34,515 bases of DNA from Gammaproteobacteria bacterium (lineage in GTDB: Bacteria; Pseudomonadota; Gammaproteobacteria; UBA6186; Azoamicaceae): positions 1 to 34,515 of the forward strand of contig JAGOUJ010000012.1 of the NCBI GenBank assembly GCA_018061325.1. The letters are read 5' to 3'. How positions within the stretch are numbered: the stretch's first letter is position 1; the number at the start of each line of letters is the position of its first letter. The notes beneath the pieces were generated by a model, which had not been told where the DNA came from, did no database searches, and saw nothing but the letters and a program-made list of their open reading frames with translations. The position numbers were made by a program, and so were the translations under genes. Shown here one piece after another: positions 31,368 to 34,515 of the stretch.

Positions 31368-34367
31368 GTGCCTATCGTTGATACGATTTTAGATACCTTC
31401 GATGGTCTTTTAATATGGCTGGGAAATAGCTTAGGCCAGTTTTCAGAAAGCTACTGCGAACTCGAAACAGCCGATGATGTAAACACTTTAGTCGGAAAAG
31501 ATGGATCGCTGGTTTCAGTGATTAAAATTGAAGGCGCCACCTTTTTGGTCGGTCCTGAAGAATTTGAACACATGCATCAAGCGCTCACCCAAACCTTACA
31601 GAGTTTTATTGCACGTCCAGGCCATAAAATCCAAGTGTTCTTTAGACATGATAAAGAAACCGTGACGCAAGATTTGGAAGCCATGTTAGCCCCTGCCCGC
31701 CAAACGGCACGTCAATTGGATTTATCATTAGACGATCTGTTTTCTGAACGTGTAACAGAGCTTTATCGATACTGCGCCTCAGAATCGCTATACTTTGTGA
31801 TTTGGTCCACCCCCAATAGTCTTACCAAGGCTCAATTCGAACAATCGATGAAGGATAAGACCACACGTCTAAAAGGGCAACGTTGGCCCTTGATACGCAA
31901 TGCCCAACGTTTTTTGCAAGCAATCCCAGAACTACGCGATGCGCATGAAGCCCTGATCCGATCGCTGGTAAGCGATCTGAATGGGCTTGGCCTTATGAGC
32001 CAACTCTTAGAAGTGCATGGTGCCTGTCAAGCTATTCGCGCCAGTATCGATCCCGATTTTACCGATGCGCGCTGGAAACCTTCGTTGCCAGGCGATAAAA
32101 TCCCCGTGCGAGAAAGCAAAAATTTTGAAGGCGATCTTTCGGATGTACTCTGGCCACCTTTAGCCAGCCAATTAATTCCGAGGGATGGTGAAATCCTCGA
32201 TTTACGCACAGTTCGACAGGGTGATCGTCTTTACGGCACTGTCACGATTGATTTATTTCCGAGTGAAGTGGCTAGTTTTGGCGTGCTCTTTAACCGTGTA
32301 TTGCAAACACAGGTCCCCTGGCGCATTTCTTTTCTGTTAGAAAGTGGGGGCTTAAATTCTCTAGGGTTTAAATCGACCCTGGCAAGCATCTTAAGTTTTG
32401 CCCATGCCCATAACCGTCTTATTGCAAACGGTATCGACAAACTAAATTATTTACAAGTGAATACGGATGATGCCGTTGTACGCTTACAAGTGAGTGCCAG
32501 CACCTGGGCTAAAGTGGGTGAAGAAAAACTGCTACGCTTAAGGGTTGCCGAATTAGCCAAGGCCATTCAGGGTTGGGGCTATTGTGAGACTTCAGAGATA
32601 TCGGGTGATGCTTATGCAGGGATGATCTCCAGTGCGCTCGGCATTTCGACTAAAAGTGTAGCCAATGCCTCGATCGCACCCCTTTCGGATGTGACAACCA
32701 TGCTGCCTTTTACACGCCCTGCATCCCCTTGGCAAACAGGCGCCATTTTATTTCGTTCTTTAGATGGTAAACCCTGGCCCTATCAACCGGGTTCAACCCA
32801 ACAAACGACATGGATTGATCTCATTTACGCAAAACCTGGCTCGGGTAAATCGGTACTGTCGAATGCCATGAATTTGGCTTTATGTTTATCAGGCGGCATC
32901 AATCGATTACCGTATATTGCTATCGTGGATATAGGCCCCTCTTCCAGCGGCTTGATTTCCCTCTTACGTGAGGCCTTACCCAAGGAAAAACAGCATTTAG
33001 TGGCCTATCATCGCATGCATATGCGACCTGAAATGGCGATTAATCCTTTTGATACACAATTGGGTGCACGTTTCCCTTCACCACAAGATCGGGCCTTCCT
33101 TGTAAACTTTTTAACGCTGTTAGGCACCCCTATCGGACAAGAAAATGCCTATGATGGGATCTCCGATATGGCAGGCATGGTGGTTGATGAACTCTATAAG
33201 AGCCTAGCAGATAACGGCAATCCTAGGCCCTATACCCCCAATCTAGAAACGCTGGTAGATGAGACTATTAAGCATTTGGCTATCACGACCGATTCACACA
33301 CCACCTGGTGGGAAATAACCGATCTACTCTTTAAGGCAGGTTATCCCCATGAAGCCAGCATTGCACAACGCTATGCTATACCTTTGTTGGCAGATGCAGC
33401 CTCGATTTGCCGTTCTCAAACGGTTGCCGATCTGTATGGCGCGATTAACAGTCCTACCGGTGAGCCCATTATTAATGCCTTTGGGCGTATGATTTCGGGG
33501 GCGATCCGCGAATATCCTGTATTGGCCAGACCCACCGCCTTTGATTTAGGCGAAGCACGGGTCGTGTCTTTAGATTTGGATGAAGTCGCTAAAACAGGGG
33601 GTGAAGCCGCCGATCGCCAAACGGCCATTATGTATATGCTGGCTCGTTATATTTTGGCCAGACACTATTACTTAACAGATGATATGTTAAAAGATCTGCC
33701 AACGATTTATCATGAACACCACAAAAAACGTATTCTGGATATTCGCGAAGATCCCAAACGCATTGTCTTTGATGAATTTCATCGTACCTCTAAAGCCAAA
33801 GCCGTACGTGATCAGGTTATCGTCGATATGCGTGAAGGTCGAAAATGGCGAGTACAAGTCGCTCTTATTTCACAGTCCTTAGAAGATTTCGATCCGATTA
33901 TGGTCGAATTCGCCACCTCCGTTTTTATTATGGATGCAGGTCCTAAACAAGCCATCGAGCGTTCGACCAAAGTATTTGGCTTATCAGAAACCGCACGCAT
34001 TGCGCTTGAAACCCGTGTGCATGGTCCAAGAGCGGGTGGTGCTACTTTCCTCGCACAGTTTTCTACCAAATGGGGCGTGAATACCCAGCTTATTACCAAT
34101 ACGATTGGGCCGATTGAACTCTGGGCCTTTAATACCACGGCTGAAGATGCACGGATCCGCAACGCGCTCTATGAAAAAATCGGTGCCGCTGAAACCCGGC
34201 GTTTTTTAGCCGCGCTCTATCCCAATGGCTCGGCAGCCTTGGTGGTCGAAGAACGTATGCGACTCCTTAAAGAGAAAAGCGATTTGATTACCGATACCCA
34301 AAGTGCCAGTGTGGTTGAAACCTTAATCGAAGAGATTTACGAACGGTACAAAAAACAACACAAATGA
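31368..34367 (+). CDS. dotO: Dot/Icm secretion ATPase DotO (IcmB)
   Basis: DotO is the VirB4-like ATPase that forms the cytoplasmic base of the channel and receives DotB. The 999 residues are close to the Legionella size (about 1,009). The N-terminal half carries the IFSESYCELETADD-like start (here QFSESYCELETADD) and the WRISFLLESGG segment. The ATPase half has Walker A AKPGSGKS at 488-495 and Walker B RIVFDEFHR near residue 800. The later ISQSLEDFDPIM motif and FGL segment are also present. It starts at a GTG (31368) preceded by AAGG and follows dotN by 11 bases. Confidence 0.96.
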   Translation: MPIVDTILDTFDGLLIWLGNSLGQFSESYCELETADDVNTLVGKDGSLVSVIKIEGATFLVGPEEFEHMHQALTQTLQSFIARPGHKIQVFFRHDKETVTQDLEAMLAPARQTARQLDLSLDDLFSERVTELYRYCASESLYFVIWSTPNSLTKAQFEQSMKDKTTRLKGQRWPLIRNAQRFLQAIPELRDAHEALIRSLVSDLNGLGLMSQLLEVHGACQAIRASIDPDFTDARWKPSLPGDKIPVRESKNFEGDLSDVLWPPLASQLIPRDGEILDLRTVRQGDRLYGTVTIDLFPSEVASFGVLFNRVLQTQVPWRISFLLESGGLNSLGFKSTLASILSFAHAHNRLIANGIDKLNYLQVNTDDAVVRLQVSASTWAKVGEEKLLRLRVAELAKAIQGWGYCETSEISGDAYAGMISSALGISTKSVANASIAPLSDVTTMLPFTRPASPWQTGAILFRSLDGKPWPYQPGSTQQTTWIDLIYAKPGSGKSVLSNAMNLALCLSGGINRLPYIAIVDIGPSSSGLISLLREALPKEKQHLVAYHRMHMRPEMAINPFDTQLGARFPSPQDRAFLVNFLTLLGTPIGQENAYDGISDMAGMVVDELYKSLADNGNPRPYTPNLETLVDETIKHLAITTDSHTTWWEITDLLFKAGYPHEASIAQRYAIPLLADAASICRSQTVADLYGAINSPTGEPIINAFGRMISGAIREYPVLARPTAFDLGEARVVSLDLDEVAKTGGEAADRQTAIMYMLARYILARHYYLTDDMLKDLPTIYHEHHKKRILDIREDPKRIVFDEFHRTSKAKAVRDQVIVDMREGRKWRVQVALISQSLEDFDPIMVEFATSVFIMDAGPKQAIERSTKVFGLSETARIALETRVHGPRAGGATFLAQFSTKWGVNTQLITNTIGPIELWAFNTTAEDARIRNALYEKIGAAETRRFLAALYPNGSAALVVEERMRLLKEKSDLITDTQSASVVETLIEEIYERYKKQHK

Positions 34368-34416
34368 CCCTTAAAAGATTGGTAACTACTTGTATCTTGA
34401 CTCTAATCACTGAAAA

Positions 34417-34515
34417 GTGGTGCACTCAAGGGCACTTGGGTGAGGGAACAGGGAAGCCGGGTAACTGCTAAGGACGATGATCCTGCGGGCGAGATTTAGC
34501 AACCTGTTCCCTACT
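34417..34515 (+). other. Structured non-coding sequence, possibly the 5' end of a group II intron
   Basis: Beginning about 50 bases after dotO, nested inverted repeats appear. CACTCAAG (34423-34430) pairs with CTTGGGTG (34435-34442). AGGGAACAGG (34443-34452) pairs perfectly with CCTGTTCCCT (34503-34512). Inside this, GCTAA (34467-34471) pairs with TTAGC (34496-34500) and AGGA with TCCT. A GTGGTGCAC sequence at its head and the phrase AGGGAAGCCGG recall domain I of chloroplast-like bacterial group II introns. The downstream part, including any reverse transcriptase, is outside the window. It may instead be another structured RNA. The 49 bases before it (34368-34416) hold nothing I recognise. 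Confidence 0.35.

Noticed and set aside
34417-34515. tRNA or RNase P RNA
   Set aside because: The pairing does not make a cloverleaf and the GGTAAC-like phrase is too short to support RNase P. No flanking conserved RNase P helices are seen.

Overview
The window comes from a gammaproteobacterium of the order Legionellales, probably an intracellular or host-associated member in or near the Coxiellaceae. Two things point there. One is the classical gene order rpsB-tsf-pyrH-frr-uppS-cdsA followed by map. The other, far more specific, is a nearly complete Dot/Icm type IVB secretion system. I cannot name the genus from sequence alone.

Layout. (1) 1-5876: a housekeeping block. On the minus strand lie rpsB, tsf, pyrH, frr, uppS and cdsA (translation elongation, UMP kinase, ribosome recycling, undecaprenyl and phospholipid synthesis). 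map diverges on the plus strand. Downstream of cdsA, where dxr/rseP usually sit, is the N-terminal part of an unrelated protein that resembles a TIR domain. (2) 5956-11039: an accessory segment. It holds a serine-recombinase-like protein that has lost its catalytic residues, a zinc-ribbon protein translationally coupled to a cytochrome P450, and a large multi-pass membrane protein whose 3' end overlaps the P450 gene. (3) 11065-34367: the Dot/Icm island. In order: icmX and icmW (minus), icmV and dotA (plus), a hypothetical gene (minus), then dotL/icmO, dotM/icmP and icmS (minus, transcribed icmS-icmP-icmO). Next come dotD, dotC, dotB, icmT and dotJ (plus), two dotI/icmL paralogues (minus), and a third dotI/icmL, dotH, dotG, dotF, dotE, dotP, dotN and dotO (plus). 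(4) 34368-34515: a structured, apparently non-coding sequence running off the edge, possibly the 5' end of a group II intron.

How it works together. DotC, DotD and DotH are the outer-membrane core, with DotG spanning the envelope and DotF beside it. DotI, DotJ, DotE, DotP, IcmT, IcmV and DotA are inner-membrane parts. DotB and DotO are the cytoplasmic ATPases. DotL, DotM and DotN with IcmS and IcmW form the coupling complex that recruits effectors. IcmX is periplasmic. Not in the window are icmQ, an icmR/FIR-type gene, dotK/icmN, icmF and icmH. The absence of icmQ is notable because icmS abuts icmP directly.

Four C/G-rich palindromic elements lie in or next to genes. Two are inside reading frames, adding an unusual C-terminal tail to UppS and a short insert to the N-terminus of DotE. 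They recall, in behaviour only, the in-frame palindromic elements known from Rickettsia. No rRNA, tRNA, CRISPR array or complete insertion sequence was seen. No intergenic gap exceeds about 210 bases.
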